Shown here in pieces: positions 52,803 to 63,120 of a stretch of 64,000 bases of DNA. Both the position numbers and the translations under genes were made by a program. Below the pieces are notes generated by a model that saw only the letters and a list, made by a program, of their open reading frames with translations, made no database searches and had not been told where the DNA came from. The DNA comes from JAJZMA01 sp021850405 (GTDB lineage Bacteria > Chloroflexota > Dormibacteria > Aeolococcales > Aeolococcaceae): NCBI GenBank assembly GCA_027365835.1, contig DAHXLU010000097.1, positions 12,864-76,863 of the forward strand, given 5' to 3'. Positions within the stretch are counted from its first letter, which is position 1; each line of letters starts with the position of its first letter.

Positions 52803-53510
52803 CTAAAGCTCCATGCCTCCAAGGGCACTCTTCTGCGCCGGTGGTGTTGTTGGATGGTTGATTTCGAAAGCCTTCTTTCCCATGTCTCCTACCTGTCCGA
52901 GAACCGCACCTGCAACCTGCTTGGCGTCCTTTTCGCTCGCTGTTATGGGGACAGTCCCAATGGGATCATTCCGGCTCAGCGCGGCGTCTACTTTCACTAC
53001 CACCTCATCATCGCGAACTTCAGCTCCGCCGGTAAACATCCCTTCCCGGGCAAAGACAGGTTTGGCCAGTTCCTGCAGCTGTCCTGCCAGGGCAGCAGTT
53101 TTCTGGTCACCCCCCTGCTGCATAATCCAGGCCTGTCGCTCTTGCGGAGACATCTTCATCGCGGCAGCAGCAGTGGCCAGTTTCAGGAAATCACGGGGGG
53201 AGGAGGGAACGATCCTGCCCTGCTGGTCCAGCTCCATGCCAGGGGTCGCCAGGGTCTCTTTCACCAGCAGGGTGGCCGCAGCCCGCTGTGAGGGCAGTTT
53301 CAGCATTGTGTCCAGTGCCCGGGCACGTTCATCCGGCGGGAGGGCGAGCACCTTTGCAGCTGCCTCCTGAACCTCCCTCGACTGCTGGGTTTGCCGAAGA
53401 GCCGCATCGGTGGATCTTCGGGTACGCGGTACCCTTGTGGCAGGGGCCCGTCGCGCCGCCAGCTGCTGGGCAGAAGGCTGCTGCTCTGGGTCAGTTGGAT
53501 CGCTCGCCAT
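52803..53510 (-). CDS. hypothetical protein (235 aa)
   Basis: 235 residues from MASDPTDPEQQP; the frame is open 31 codons upstream. The N-terminus is polar and Gln/Arg-rich (disordered). The middle has helical repeats (REVQEAAAKVLALPPDERAR, ALDTMLKLPSQRAAATLLVK, RDFLKLATAAAAMKM). No domain recognised. It might be a small scaffold or DNA-binding protein. Confidence 0.5.
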   Translation of the reverse strand: MASDPTDPEQQPSAQQLAARRAPATRVPRTRRSTDAALRQTQQSREVQEAAAKVLALPPDERARALDTMLKLPSQRAAATLLVKETLATPGMELDQQGRIVPSSPRDFLKLATAAAAMKMSPQERQAWIMQQGGDQKTAALAGQLQELAKPVFAREGMFTGGAEVRDDEVVVKVDAALSRNDPIGTVPITASEKDAKQVAGAVLGQVGDMGKKAFEINHPTTPPAQKSALGGMEL

Positions 53511-53728
53511 GCCTAAACAGTAGCGCCCATCCGGTGCTCCGGCAAGCACGTGGCGGTTACGAGGTCCGCGATACGGGGCTGTCTGGATGTGGCGATTGCG
53601 CATCTTCCTTCGGGGGCTGCCGGAGACGGTATGGGAAGCCAGCTCTACTCTCTGTGGGTTCTACTGCACTGTTACGCTTTTGCCTGCCGCATCGGAACAG
53701 GTCAGTCCCACCAGTCTATGATCAGGAG

Positions 53729-54823
53729 ATGGCGACACCATCCTCCCCCCGGTCGTCCCGGTCCAGGCAGCGGCTCTCCCCAGCGGTACTGGCAGCAAGT
53801 CTTCGGGCTGCCAGACTGGCTGCCGAATCGATGGCAGCCCCCACCGACCGCAACCTCGCCCTCGAGCTGGTGCGTGTTACGGAAGGCGCTGCCCTGGCCG
53901 CTGCCCGCCTGATGGGACGGGATCGCAAGGAAGAGGCCGACGAAGCAGCAGTTACTGCGATGCGCAGCCGCCTTGCATATGTCGACATGGATGGGATAGT
54001 GGTTATTGGAGAGGGGGAGAAAGACAAGGCCCCGATGCTTTTCATAGGGGAAGCCGTAGGCAATGGGAATGAACCCAGGGTCGATGTCGCAGTCGACCCC
54101 ATAGACGGGACCAGACTGGTTGCACGTGGGCTTCCAGGCGGGATTGCGACCGTAGCGCTCGCAGAACGCGGGAGCCTGTTTCATACCCATGTCCCCTATA
54201 TGGAAAAGCTGATTGTTGGACCTGCGGTGGCCCATGTGATCGATATCACCGAATCGGTGGGTGTGAATCTGCGCCGGATCGCCCGGGCCAAGGGATGTAC
54301 AGTTGATGAGTTGACGGTAGTCGTGCTGGACCGGGAGCGGCACGAGCCCCTGCTGGCGGAAATACGTGCTGCAGGAGCGCGGGTAAAACTGATCATGGAT
54401 GGAGACGTCGCAGCGGCAGTGATGGCTGCCATGGACGCTCGTACTGGTATTGATGCCCTTATGGGAATTGGGGGGGCCCCTGAGGCGGTGCTGGCCGCCT
54501 GTGCCCTCAAATGCCTGGGCGGTGGCATGCAGGCGCGGCTCTGGGTGCGCGACGATGAGCAGAAAAAGATCATGCAGGGTGAGCATCTTTCCACTGTCCG
54601 GGTTTACCAGCTGGATGATCTATGCGGTGGAGACAATGTCTTTTTTGCAGCTACCGGAATTACCGACGGAGAACTGTTGAGTGGAGTGCGCTACCGCGGA
54701 GAACATGCAATTACACATAGCGTTGTGATGCGCTCTGCTTCCGGAACGGTGAGATACATTGAGGCCGAGCACGATCTGCGCAGACTGGATCCTGCCCGGC
54801 ACAAGGCACGTACACACCGCTAG
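53729..54823 (+). CDS. glpX: fructose-1,6-bisphosphatase class II (GlpX)
   Basis: 364 residues from 53729. The GlpX motifs are NLALELVRVTEGAALAAA, VVIGEGEKDKAPMLFIGE (metal site), and DPIDGTRLVARGLPGGIA (substrate). The class II enzyme catalyses FBP hydrolysis in gluconeogenesis. The first ~34 residues are extra compared with E. coli GlpX, and an ATG at 53831 (MAAPTDRNLALE) is an equally good start. The AGGAG next to the 53729 ATG has no spacer. Confidence 0.92.
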   Translation: MATPSSPRSSRSRQRLSPAVLAASLRAARLAAESMAAPTDRNLALELVRVTEGAALAAARLMGRDRKEEADEAAVTAMRSRLAYVDMDGIVVIGEGEKDKAPMLFIGEAVGNGNEPRVDVAVDPIDGTRLVARGLPGGIATVALAERGSLFHTHVPYMEKLIVGPAVAHVIDITESVGVNLRRIARAKGCTVDELTVVVLDRERHEPLLAEIRAAGARVKLIMDGDVAAAVMAAMDARTGIDALMGIGGAPEAVLAACALKCLGGGMQARLWVRDDEQKKIMQGEHLSTVRVYQLDDLCGGDNVFFAATGITDGELLSGVRYRGEHAITHSVVMRSASGTVRYIEAEHDLRRLDPARHKARTHR

Positions 54824-54996
54824 AAGCCAGAGTCGGGCCGCGACCTTTCCCCATGGGGATGTGCCTGGAATCAGGGGACCGGTTGCACGTGCCGGTGGGC
54901 CATGGCTACGGTCAGCTCGCCTTGCGGAATTCCCTGTACCGGTACTCTAGCCGTTCCCGGTCCGGGTGGGCTGCGCGTCTGGGGTTGCACGTTACC

Positions 54997-56211
54997 CTAT
55001 CCAGGGATGGCGATGGAAAGCAGGAGCAGGGCCACTCCTCCACAGATAAACGCTGGTATACCGACAAAAATGCCCAGGTTAAAGAATTCCCGCTCCCGAA
55101 ACTGGATCCCCAGACGACGCACAGTTGAGAGCCAGAGTATGGTCGAGAGAGCTCCCGTTGTCATCAGGAATGGTCCAGCGTTAAGGCCATACAGGATTCC
55201 CCAGAGGGACCAGGACTGGGCTGCAGTATGAGGGAGCAGTAGAAGCAGCGCTGGCAAGTTGTTGACAACGTTGGCCAGAAGCGCTGCACCTATGACAATG
55301 GCGCCAAGTGTAAGGGGCGATGGATGGTGTGGCAGTGCCACTGTAGCCCACGGGACATGACTGGTGGCGGCAGACGTGAGTATGCGTAGACCGCCTACAA
55401 TGCAGGAGATTTCGAATGGGATGGCTGACAGGGGGAAGTTGCGAAGGGCTACCGCCAGTACGATATCTGCTCCACAGGCGACCATCCATGGAGCAATGCC
55501 GATCGAGGAGCCAAAGACAAATCCAAGTGCCGAGAGTAGCGAGACAGTGCCTCCGAGCGCTATAGCTTTTCCTCCAGTCGCAGCCTGCGCCTCCTTTGGG
55601 GATCCAGTGACTGCGAGATCTGTGGCAGGGTAGCGTCGCTGGTAGAGGACCCAGCCAGCAAGGACTGCCACGAGTGAGGGCAGTGCAAGATGGGAGAAAA
55701 CCTGCCAGGTTGAGAGCCCGAACCTGGCAGCAGCGATAAGGTTTGTAAGGTTGGAGATGGGCAGCGCGGAGGATGCAAGCAGGGCCAGCATTACCGGTTG
55801 TATGGCAAGTGCCAGTGGATCTTGCCTTCGCTCCTTCGCCACCGCTACTGCAAGTGGAGTCAGTAGTACGACGGCCACATCCAGATTGAGCGTAGTGGTG
55901 ACCAGTGCAGTCAGGACGTAGAACGGGCCCAGCGCGGAACGGCCTCCGGTCAGGCACCTGGCCAGCCATGGGAAGAAACCAGTTTGATCGAGAAGTACGG
56001 TAAGGGGAACTGCGGCCATGATGAACCCTACCGGGGGAAGCAGTGGTGCTACTGCACGGCCAGCTGCCGCAGGAGTGACGATCCCCAGTACCAGTGCGGC
56101 CACGGCTGCCACCAGTGGCCCTGCCCATCTGGGCAGGTTCCACGGCGGAAATACCAGGGTGGCAATCGCAGCCACGCAAAGTATGAATGCAACCGGGGTC
56201 GACAATGTCAT
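54997..56211 (-). CDS. ArsB/NhaD-type ion permease
   Basis: 404 residues and about 10-11 transmembrane helices. The pattern LDVAVVLLTPLAVAVAKE, SALPISNLTNLIAAARFGL and ANVVNNLPALLLLLPH is characteristic of the ArsB/NhaD superfamily (arsenite efflux, sodium or dicarboxylate transporters). NVVNNLP matches the conserved N-N-x-P motif. Substrate cannot be told without arsR/arsC neighbours, which are absent. Confidence 0.85.
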   Translation of the reverse strand: MTLSTPVAFILCVAAIATLVFPPWNLPRWAGPLVAAVAALVLGIVTPAAAGRAVAPLLPPVGFIMAAVPLTVLLDQTGFFPWLARCLTGGRSALGPFYVLTALVTTTLNLDVAVVLLTPLAVAVAKERRQDPLALAIQPVMLALLASSALPISNLTNLIAAARFGLSTWQVFSHLALPSLVAVLAGWVLYQRRYPATDLAVTGSPKEAQAATGGKAIALGGTVSLLSALGFVFGSSIGIAPWMVACGADIVLAVALRNFPLSAIPFEISCIVGGLRILTSAATSHVPWATVALPHHPSPLTLGAIVIGAALLANVVNNLPALLLLLPHTAAQSWSLWGILYGLNAGPFLMTTGALSTILWLSTVRRLGIQFREREFFNLGIFVGIPAFICGGVALLLLSIAIPG

Positions 56212-56655
56212 TTCAGCTCCACTGTAGGTAGGCAGCTGGCTCTCCCATCACGGGGTGGTGCTGTGCTGATGGATGCGCGCGCAGCGGGAAGGCACAGCAG
56301 GCCCTGTAGATGATAGCGCGGGCGCTGGAGAATCCTTGCCGGCTGTGTCCATTCAAGCTTCCCTGTGCAGGCATCAGGCTGACGTACCATCGGCCAACGG
56401 TAGCGCCAGCTTTGCACCCTATTGTTGTCCTGGTTGGGAGCTTCCTGGGGGGCTCATGGCTTTGCTGTTGAAGCCTGCTTGTTGCGCGCTTTGCTCCCTG
56501 GGCAGCTACCTGCCTACAGTTCGCTCCATTCCCCCCTGGATCTAGCACGCCAACCACAATTGCCAGCATAGCGTCTGCTCTGATCCGTACGATTGGTTAC
56601 ATACGGCCAGTACGTATTGGCAATAATCTGGCGTACGAATGGCAAGCTTATATCG
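56212..56655. other. intergenic region, 444 bases
   Basis: No gene or RNA recognised. The short frames in either direction lack consistent protein-like composition. Confidence 0.4.
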
Positions 56656-57930
56656 ATGTCTGTTTACCGTCGGCGGGTACTCGATGATGAACTGGATAGC
56701 TTCCAGGCAAGCCTGCCGGCGATAGCTATCGAGGGCGCCAAGGGGGTAGGCAAGACCAGGACTGCGTCCGAGCGAGCCGCAACAGTGCACTCACTTGACG
56801 ACCCGGCCCAGTTGCTCATAGCCCGGGCTGATCCGGGGCGACTGCTGGTTTCTCCAGCTCCAGTTTTGATTGATTAATGGCAGCGTCTTCCGCAGATCTG
56901 GGATATTGTCCGCCGAGCTGTGGATGATGGGGCCAGCCCAGGACAGTTCCTACTTGCGGGCTCGTCTTTTCCAGAGGGGTTAGGGACGCATTCAGGCGCG
57001 GGAAGGATCGTGAGTTTGCGCATGCGACCCCTGGCACTCAGCGAGAGGCTGGACTTTGCGCCGACACTAAGTCTGGCTGAGTTGCTGGCCGGTGAGAGCG
57101 CACCCCTGACAGGAGACACAGATCAGACGCTCCAGGACTACACGCGCGAGATTCTGGCATCGGGGTTTCCAGAACTTAGGGGACTTTCTTGGCGGGGCCC
57201 TGAAGCTCAGCTGGACAGCTACGTTGCCCGGGTGGTGGATCACGACCTTGCCGAATTAGGTTCCCAGGGGCGCAATCCCATTGCGCTAGGTCTCTGGATG
57301 ACAGCATATGCAGCCGCTACCTCCACGACCGCCAGTTTCGAGGCGATCCGGTATGCGGCAACAGCTGGCCGGTCTGACAAGCCAGCGAGGGCCACGCTTG
57401 CAGGATACCGTGACGCACTCGAACGACTCTGGTTCATTGAGCCCGTACCAGCCTGGCAGCCCCGGACCAGCCAGATCCGCCTCCTGGGGCAAGCGCAAAA
57501 ACACCAGCTTGCCGATCCGGCACTTGCGGCCCACCTTCTGGGCGTTGACGCTCCCCGTCTTCTCAGCGGTGGAGAGGTTGAGCCGAGGATCCATCGCGAC
57601 GGGACCACTCCTGGGGCACTGTTTGAGTCTCGTGTCACGCAATCAGTGCGGGTGTATGCACAAGCGGCCCGGGCGGGCGTTTTTCACCTTCGCACCCGTG
57701 GAGGAGAGCACGAGGTGGATCTCATCCTGGAGCGCCGCGACGGCAGGGTCCTGGCATTGGAGGTGAAGCTTTCTCGCACAATTGATGATCGCGATGTGCG
57801 CCACCGCAGATGGCTGCGGGAGACGATTGGTGAACACCCTATCGATGCAGCAGTGATCACCACCGGTCCCGGAGCCCATCGCTGGCCCGATGGGATTGCG
57901 GTGATACCTGCTGCTCTTCCTGGACCCTGA
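56656..57930 (+). pseudogene. AAA+ ATPase with DUF4143, interrupted at the Walker B Glu
   Basis: A 425-codon frame. Walker A is EGAKGVGKTRTASERA. Just after PAPVLID a TAA stop (56875-56877) replaces the Glu of LIDEWQ, and the frame continues WQRLPQIWDIVRRAVDDG, then LAGSSFPEGLG and the DUF4143 C-terminal domain to PGP. Restoring one codon (GAA) would give a complete ATPase. The C-terminal half is intact, including the nuclease-like HEVDLILERRDGRVLALEVK block. This is a recent nonsense mutation. Other genes here use TAA as a normal stop, so recoding is unlikely. Confidence 0.85.
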
Positions 57931-58463
57931 CATGCGACGTTGGTTTGGCCCCACGACGGCGTGCTTCAGCACTGCGGTGGGGACACGGCAGTGGGGGCGC
58001 AGCGGGCGTGTGCCAGTGCCAAAAGAGCAGGAAGCTCCAGTTCTGCCCCTTGCTATTGATGGCGCTTCTGTGTAGTGTTGGGCGTTTTTTCCCGGGCCCC
58101 AGGGGCCGCCACTGGCCAGGTAGGCAGGCACCAGGACCTACGATGTCAGTGTGTGAGCGACGACTCTCGTATTGGCGTTGCCATTCCTGCGTGCTGCGTC
58201 CCACGGAATCTTTATCCTCGTACCCCTGACGAGCTCCTGTACACCTGCACCCAGGAAGAGGTGGCGCTCATCAGGAACCCTTCTTTCGGAACGGTAGCAG
58301 TAGTGGGAGTAATCCGGGAAAAGCCACCACAAAAAGCCGATGGGAAATGACTGCCCCCTGGCTCTCCACCTACCTATAGGACGGACACAAGTATCCCCAA
58401 TTCTGGTATCTCACTTTTCACCGTGGACAGGGTCACAATGTGCGTGTGAGCGCTGCATGGCCA
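57931..58463. other. intergenic region, 533 bases; possible small ORF
   Basis: Mostly non-coding. A plus-strand frame, about 58156-58350, carries a coherent but unrecognised stretch (RTPDELLYTCTQEEVALIRN), which could be the remains of a gene. I do not assign it a function. Confidence 0.3.
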
Positions 58464-59993
58464 TTATGTAGCTGGCCCATTGCCAGGCTCTCTGTCACTG
58501 GCGCCCCATTCGCCCAGGCGGTAATAGAGATCCTTCCCGAAGCTGGTTGGCAGGGGATCCGCGACTACCAGCTTGTAGGTTCTTTGTCCATCGGGGAGGC
58601 GTTCGGCGCGGAGGAAGAGAGTGGAATCTGCGTAGTCCCGGTGCAACCTGTCGGCTAATTCGAAATGATGGCTGACGAAAAAAACGCTGGTGTCTGCCTC
58701 ATTGAGAGCTCTTATGACCTGGTAACCGATTTCAGAGCCTTCCTTCTCATTTGTACTTGCAAAGGATTCGTTGAAGAGAACGAGGCAGTGAGGCTGGATC
58801 TGGTCGATGATCGTGCTAAGCCGTGCCAGCTCTTCGTCGAGGTGACCACTGGTCATGGTGGGGTCCTCTTTCCGGGGAAAATGGGTAAACAGCCCCGTAC
58901 ACACACTGGCACGGAAGGAGGTCGCGGCTACAAGCATGCCGGATTGCATCATGAGCAGTGCAAGTCCGGTGCTCCTTAGGAAGGTAGACTTTCCACCCGA
59001 ATTGGCGCCCGTTATGATAACGGTGGATTCGCCGCTAGCGTCGATGTCGGTGCCCACAATAGAGCTGTCTGTTCGCAGTGCGAGAGAGGGGTTGCACAGC
59101 CCACTTGCTGAGAACGTAAAGGGTTGCCAGTTACACGGATCTGGGCGGCAGAGCTGTACGCTCTTTCTGTCAAGGACCTCGTACAGGTTTAGGCAGGCTA
59201 TGTAGAATCCCAGTTCTGCACGCAGCGTGGCGAAGTAGCCTGCGATGTGGTCAGCGGACTGTGCTGCTGCATTGGCCACGAGGTTGAGGCCCCGATTTGC
59301 CAGGTCGGCCAGAGCTTGCTCTCCTGCTTCGTCGCGGGGAGGAAGGGAGAAGCTGTAGGCAGTGCGCGTATGGTACCTTAGGCGCTCCTTCCAGCCCTGT
59401 TTGCTGCTTTCAATGGAGTGGAGGATAAAGCCAGTGCCACTGTTGTCCGGGGCCAACTCGGCGCTGATAAGTTCGCCCTTACGGAGGCGAAGCTGTTTCA
59501 GGTGGAAAGCCACAGTTTCGAAGTAGTCATCACCAAGTTGTTCCTGGAGGCTGCGAAAGAGGGCCTTCATGCCGGTCGAGCGCCAGGACCCAGCCTGCTC
59601 GTCGACAAGTTTCCGGAGAGCCCGCAGGTGGAGTACGTCGGCTTCAAGCTGGCGGACAGCACCAGACAGGAGTGAAGAGGGTGACTGAAAATTGTACCCC
59701 CAGATCCCACGCTTGTCCTTTAGGGCTTCGGTCGCCAGTCCATAGATTGCCCGCGCGAGTCCGGGCGCGGCACGGCAGTCTTCCAGGATCTCCTGGCGGT
59801 ACCGGATGGCTGTTTCATCATTGAGGATGGTCAGGAGGACCCTTGTGGAGATGTCCAGAAGGAATTTGTCTGTGGAAGCCAGGGCCTCCAGGATGGGGGA
59901 CAGCTCCAGATCCTGTATCAGCTCCTGCTGGTTGGGGGGCAAAGGTGCGCTAAAGTCGAAATCCCTGTCCATGTACAGGAGGTGAACCTTCAC
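58464..59993 (-). CDS. MutS-like ATPase A (no mismatch-recognition domain)
   Basis: 509 residues. The C-terminal ABC-type MutS domain has Walker A TGANSGGKSTFLRST (329-336) and the Walker B at ~403-414 (LVLFNESFAST); normal MutS has LVLIDE. There is no MutS domain I, and the ~320-residue N-terminal helical region (YRQEILEDCRAAPGLARAIY) is similar in register to that of the adjacent gene, so the two are paralogues. It lacks the smr endonuclease domain of MutS2. Function unknown: recombination, mismatch-related or defence roles are possible. It overlaps the upstream MutS-like gene by 4 bases. Confidence 0.82.
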   Translation of the reverse strand: MKVHLLYMDRDFDFSAPLPPNQQELIQDLELSPILEALASTDKFLLDISTRVLLTILNDETAIRYRQEILEDCRAAPGLARAIYGLATEALKDKRGIWGYNFQSPSSLLSGAVRQLEADVLHLRALRKLVDEQAGSWRSTGMKALFRSLQEQLGDDYFETVAFHLKQLRLRKGELISAELAPDNSGTGFILHSIESSKQGWKERLRYHTRTAYSFSLPPRDEAGEQALADLANRGLNLVANAAAQSADHIAGYFATLRAELGFYIACLNLYEVLDRKSVQLCRPDPCNWQPFTFSASGLCNPSLALRTDSSIVGTDIDASGESTVIITGANSGGKSTFLRSTGLALLMMQSGMLVAATSFRASVCTGLFTHFPRKEDPTMTSGHLDEELARLSTIIDQIQPHCLVLFNESFASTNEKEGSEIGYQVIRALNEADTSVFFVSHHFELADRLHRDYADSTLFLRAERLPDGQRTYKLVVADPLPTSFGKDLYYRLGEWGASDREPGNGPAT

Positions 59994-61633
59994 TTCAGCA
60001 ATCTTCTCTTGAGGTTGTCATAGTTGACGTGGTACTTTTCGGCTATTGCCAGCGCATAGGCAAGTCCATCTGCTGGTTGCCGGACGAGTTTATACGTTCG
60101 CGTCGAAGGGTCTTCCGGAACAATTGTGCTGACCATGCTGACGATGGACGTGCTGACAGCAGCCAACTCGTCGACGAATGTAACGTAGACACACAGAAGA
60201 CCAAGATCAACGATCTTTTCGAGTACCTTTTGTCCCAGGAAGCGGGCGTCGGACAGGGTTGTCGATGTGAAGATCTCATTGACGATTACAATACTGTCCG
60301 TAGTAGCTTCCAGTAACACCTCCCGTATTCTGACAAGATCATCTTCAAGCTTGCCTCGCAAGCTTGTGAGTTCTTCTTCCCTTGCAAAATGGGTGAACAG
60401 GCGATCATACAGATGGAGCTGCGCTGTGGTGCCTGGGACAGGGCAACCAACTGTAGCCAGGTGGTGAAGCTGGCCGAACGTCCGCGCAAAGGTGGTCTTT
60501 CCTCCCTGATTCGGGCCAGACACCAGAATTACGCGCTCAGACCCCGCCAGGCTGAAATCATTCAGGATGACCGGAGTACCGTCGAGGACCAGCTTCCTTG
60601 CTAGCGCGAGATCAAATGTCTCTGTTGCAAATATCTCCCTGGAGGTGCTGACGCCTGGGTAGCAAAAACTGAGCCCGGCCGCACGTACTGGGGCAATGTA
60701 GTCAATGTATGCCAGGTAAAACTGGAGCTCACGGTCAAACAGCACGAGTGTCTCGTCCACAAACTTTACATGTTTATTGCAGTACTCGTCGAGTCCAGCA
60801 AATTCCTCTGTAAAGAGGCGCGCCACCAATTTCAGGATCCTGCTACCGACAGTATTCATCCCGGCCCACGGAGGATACTTGACCAGGTAGTCCCGCGCAG
60901 TTTTCTGTCTGAAGGGCTCGAAGGTCTTTAGTATTTCGGCACTATAGTCTGGCTGTTCTCCGTACCGGCTTACATCGACTCTCCCATCCCTGATCCTGAC
61001 GCAGTATCTGATCCCGGCCAGTGTGGCCTTCTGGGTCCCGGTGTCTGTTTGCAGGGCAGCAAAATCTGACGAGGCTATGTATGAGGCCAGGAAGCGCCGG
61101 GCATTCTGGAATGCGCGCGAGCTGGGTTGCGCATAATCAAGAGTAGCGGCAAGGGAAGTAGTGGCATTGCAATAGATGGCAGCGGCGTCCAGACACCAGC
61201 CCTGCCGCTGGTATTTGTCGGGCATGGTTTCCAGTTGTTTGAGGTGCATGCGCACGCGGCTAAATTCTACCGAGACAGTCCTAAGCCCTTCCAGAAGGTT
61301 CTTGTCCTCCATGTCGCGAAATACTTCCTGGCGATAGTTAATGGTGTCGACATCATCAAGGTGTTGCAGCAATGTGCTTGCGATGAGATCGTGTTCCTCT
61401 CGGTCTCCTGCAATCGTACGGATGACCTGGTCCAGATTCAAATCGGTTGTGAAAGAGTAGTCCTGGGTTTTCCGTGGCCCTGTGTCATGCGACAGGGGGG
61501 CTAACAGCAGGCTGGTGGGGCGGTGGGAAGATTCAGGAACAAACCCGGTTGCTTCTGTCTGTACGGCTTTTGCCACAGGTGATTCATCACCAGATCCTTG
61601 ATCCCCTCCCAATGTTTGTGCAGGATCAAACAT
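59990..61633 (-). CDS. MutS-like ATPase B
   Basis: 547 residues. Walker A is SGPNQGGKTTFARTFG (373-380) and the Walker B reads IVIVNEIFTSTTLSDA, again with Asn in place of the first Asp. The N-terminal part holds INYRQEVFRDMEDKNLL, alignable with the YRQEIL motif of the partner. A 50-residue polar N-terminus precedes it. No mismatch-binding domain. The two genes overlap by ATGA, so they should be made in equal amounts and could form a heterodimer in which each ATPase site is built from both chains, as in MutS dimers. Confidence 0.82.
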   Translation of the reverse strand: MFDPAQTLGGDQGSGDESPVAKAVQTEATGFVPESSHRPTSLLLAPLSHDTGPRKTQDYSFTTDLNLDQVIRTIAGDREEHDLIASTLLQHLDDVDTINYRQEVFRDMEDKNLLEGLRTVSVEFSRVRMHLKQLETMPDKYQRQGWCLDAAAIYCNATTSLAATLDYAQPSSRAFQNARRFLASYIASSDFAALQTDTGTQKATLAGIRYCVRIRDGRVDVSRYGEQPDYSAEILKTFEPFRQKTARDYLVKYPPWAGMNTVGSRILKLVARLFTEEFAGLDEYCNKHVKFVDETLVLFDRELQFYLAYIDYIAPVRAAGLSFCYPGVSTSREIFATETFDLALARKLVLDGTPVILNDFSLAGSERVILVSGPNQGGKTTFARTFGQLHHLATVGCPVPGTTAQLHLYDRLFTHFAREEELTSLRGKLEDDLVRIREVLLEATTDSIVIVNEIFTSTTLSDARFLGQKVLEKIVDLGLLCVYVTFVDELAAVSTSIVSMVSTIVPEDPSTRTYKLVRQPADGLAYALAIAEKYHVNYDNLKRRLLK

Positions 61634-62191
61634 GCTTGAAGAGTGGCATCACGGCCAAATGGGTTGGTAGCATGAGGGTTCTGTCAGATCCACCTGTGTT
61701 CAGCCTGGTCCGCTGTCTTTTGCCATTCTTCACGCTGGGGATTCGGCAGGGAGTCCCGTTCCAGGCAGCAGGGGTTAGTGCGGGCAGGATGGAAGCTGCC
61801 CCGGAGGGGCAGCGGCCTGTTGCGGCCTCCCGGGCAGGAGGTGTCATGGTGTAGCCTTCGCGTTCCCGAGCTGCAGCCCCGCCCCTGTCCTGGCCCAGTA
61901 CGGAGGGGCCCGCCAGGTCACCGGGCCTGCAGTGTCCGTGCCTGGTGCCTGTGAGGTCCAGGTGCAAGCTGGTCTGGTCAGGGTGCCAGCAAGCACCCCT
62001 GGTTCTCCCGTATGGCATGGCATGCTCCTGTTCTGCCCACAAGGGCGGCCCACAGGAGCCATCAGCGAAACAGGCGGTTTTGGCGAGCTCCATCGCCATA
62101 TGGCTCTAGTGTACGGTGCCTTTCCCCACTTGGCAATGTCGGCAGCGCTGGTGCTTCCTGTGCTCCTTAATCACCTTGCCCACCGATTCAG
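61634..62191. other. intergenic region, 558 bases
   Basis: No gene is supported. It separates the MutS-like pair from the ATPase remnant. Nothing recognisable, including no clear promoter. Confidence 0.4.
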
Positions 62192-62821
62192 CTATGTCAG
62201 TGCGAAGTACTCCCAGGGAACAAAGATTACGGTGGCTCCGGCAGCCAGTTTCAGTTCAGTGTCAGAGAAGACAGGGCCAAAGGATGCCTTGTACTTGGCC
62301 ATGCTCACCTGAACCTGCCGCATGGTTTTGTCGCCCCTTCCCACCTCAATGACCGCTCTCTGTGTGTGGGTATTGAGAATGAAATCTGCTCCCCCTTCCC
62401 CAGGAGCATGCCGAAGGGTAGTGTCGCTGGGCATATTAGGGTTCTGGTGGATATTTGATGCTACGGCATCCGCAAGGAGCATCCCCTGGCGGATAAGCTC
62501 TCTCATTTCACTTCCGACCGCATCGAGAAAGGCTGCCCTGATAGTGGGGCTTGTGAACATGTATTTCGACGGCTTGGTGGCAGTTGAGGTAGCCGCTCCC
62601 TGGAGAGGAACGCGGACGACTAACCCAGAAAGGGTCAGGGCATGCAGAAAATCAGCGACTACATCGTGGGAAACATGACTGCGGTCTGTAAGTTTTGCCA
62701 TGCTGATCCCAGTATTTTTTGCCAAAAGTGTCAGTATGCGCTTGGCTGAGGCAATCGTGGGAAGTGAAAATTTTCGCAATTGCGGTATGTCGGTGGACGC
62801 AACCTTGTCTACAGTCTGCAT
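62192..62821 (-). pseudogene. C-terminal remnant resembling a DUF4143-type ATPase
   Basis: 209 residues. A winged-helix-like block (AKRILTLLAKNTGISMAKLT; LHALTLSGLVVRVPL) and a nuclease-like block (GEGGADFILNTHTQRAVIEV) resemble the C-terminal domains of DUF4143 ATPases, but the AAA+ ATPase domain that should precede them is absent. Reading upstream the frame stays coherent (GVFEQDIQFSIHAAV) until an in-frame TAG near 62895. It may be the tail of a gene cut by rearrangement, or a small intact protein. I favour the first. Confidence 0.5.
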
Positions 62822-63120
62822 TACAGCTGCATGAATGGAAAACTGTATGTCCTGTTCAAATACTCCCCTTTGCCGATCCAGCTACGATGTACGCCGCTGC
62901 GGAGGTGGTGGTACACAGGGGGCCTGCTCTCCCTGTAAATCCGTAGTCCGGGCATGGGGACTATTAGTAGCGTGGGGGTCAGGAACGTGTCACCAACCAA
63001 CAAGTAGTCTGACGCGCCCGGTAGCCGAACCCCTACCGGGCACCACCCGGAAAGCCAAAGGCGGCACGTGCGCGCACACGCGCGCCTAAACGCGAGAGCG
63101 TGGTGGTTAAGGAGGTTGCG
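62822..63120. other. non-coding spacer with alternating CG tract
   Basis: 299 bases with no gene. A strongly alternating purine-pyrimidine tract lies at 63066-63090 (GCACGTGCGCGCACACGCGCG), the kind of sequence that can adopt Z-DNA. Otherwise nothing seen. Confidence 0.35.

Noticed and set aside
53702..54586. Minus-strand ORF of 294 codons over glpX
   Set aside because: Antisense to GlpX, whose motifs are clear; the translation is His/Gly/Pro-rich noise.
55181..56179. Minus-strand ORF of 332 codons within the permease region
   Set aside because: Overlaps the ArsB/NhaD frame on the same strand in another frame and has no hydrophobic pattern; a shadow.
56875..56877. Stop-codon reassignment to explain in-frame TAA (and TAG at 52064)
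   Set aside because: Both TAA and TAG terminate several intact genes in the window, so pseudogenes are the simpler explanation.
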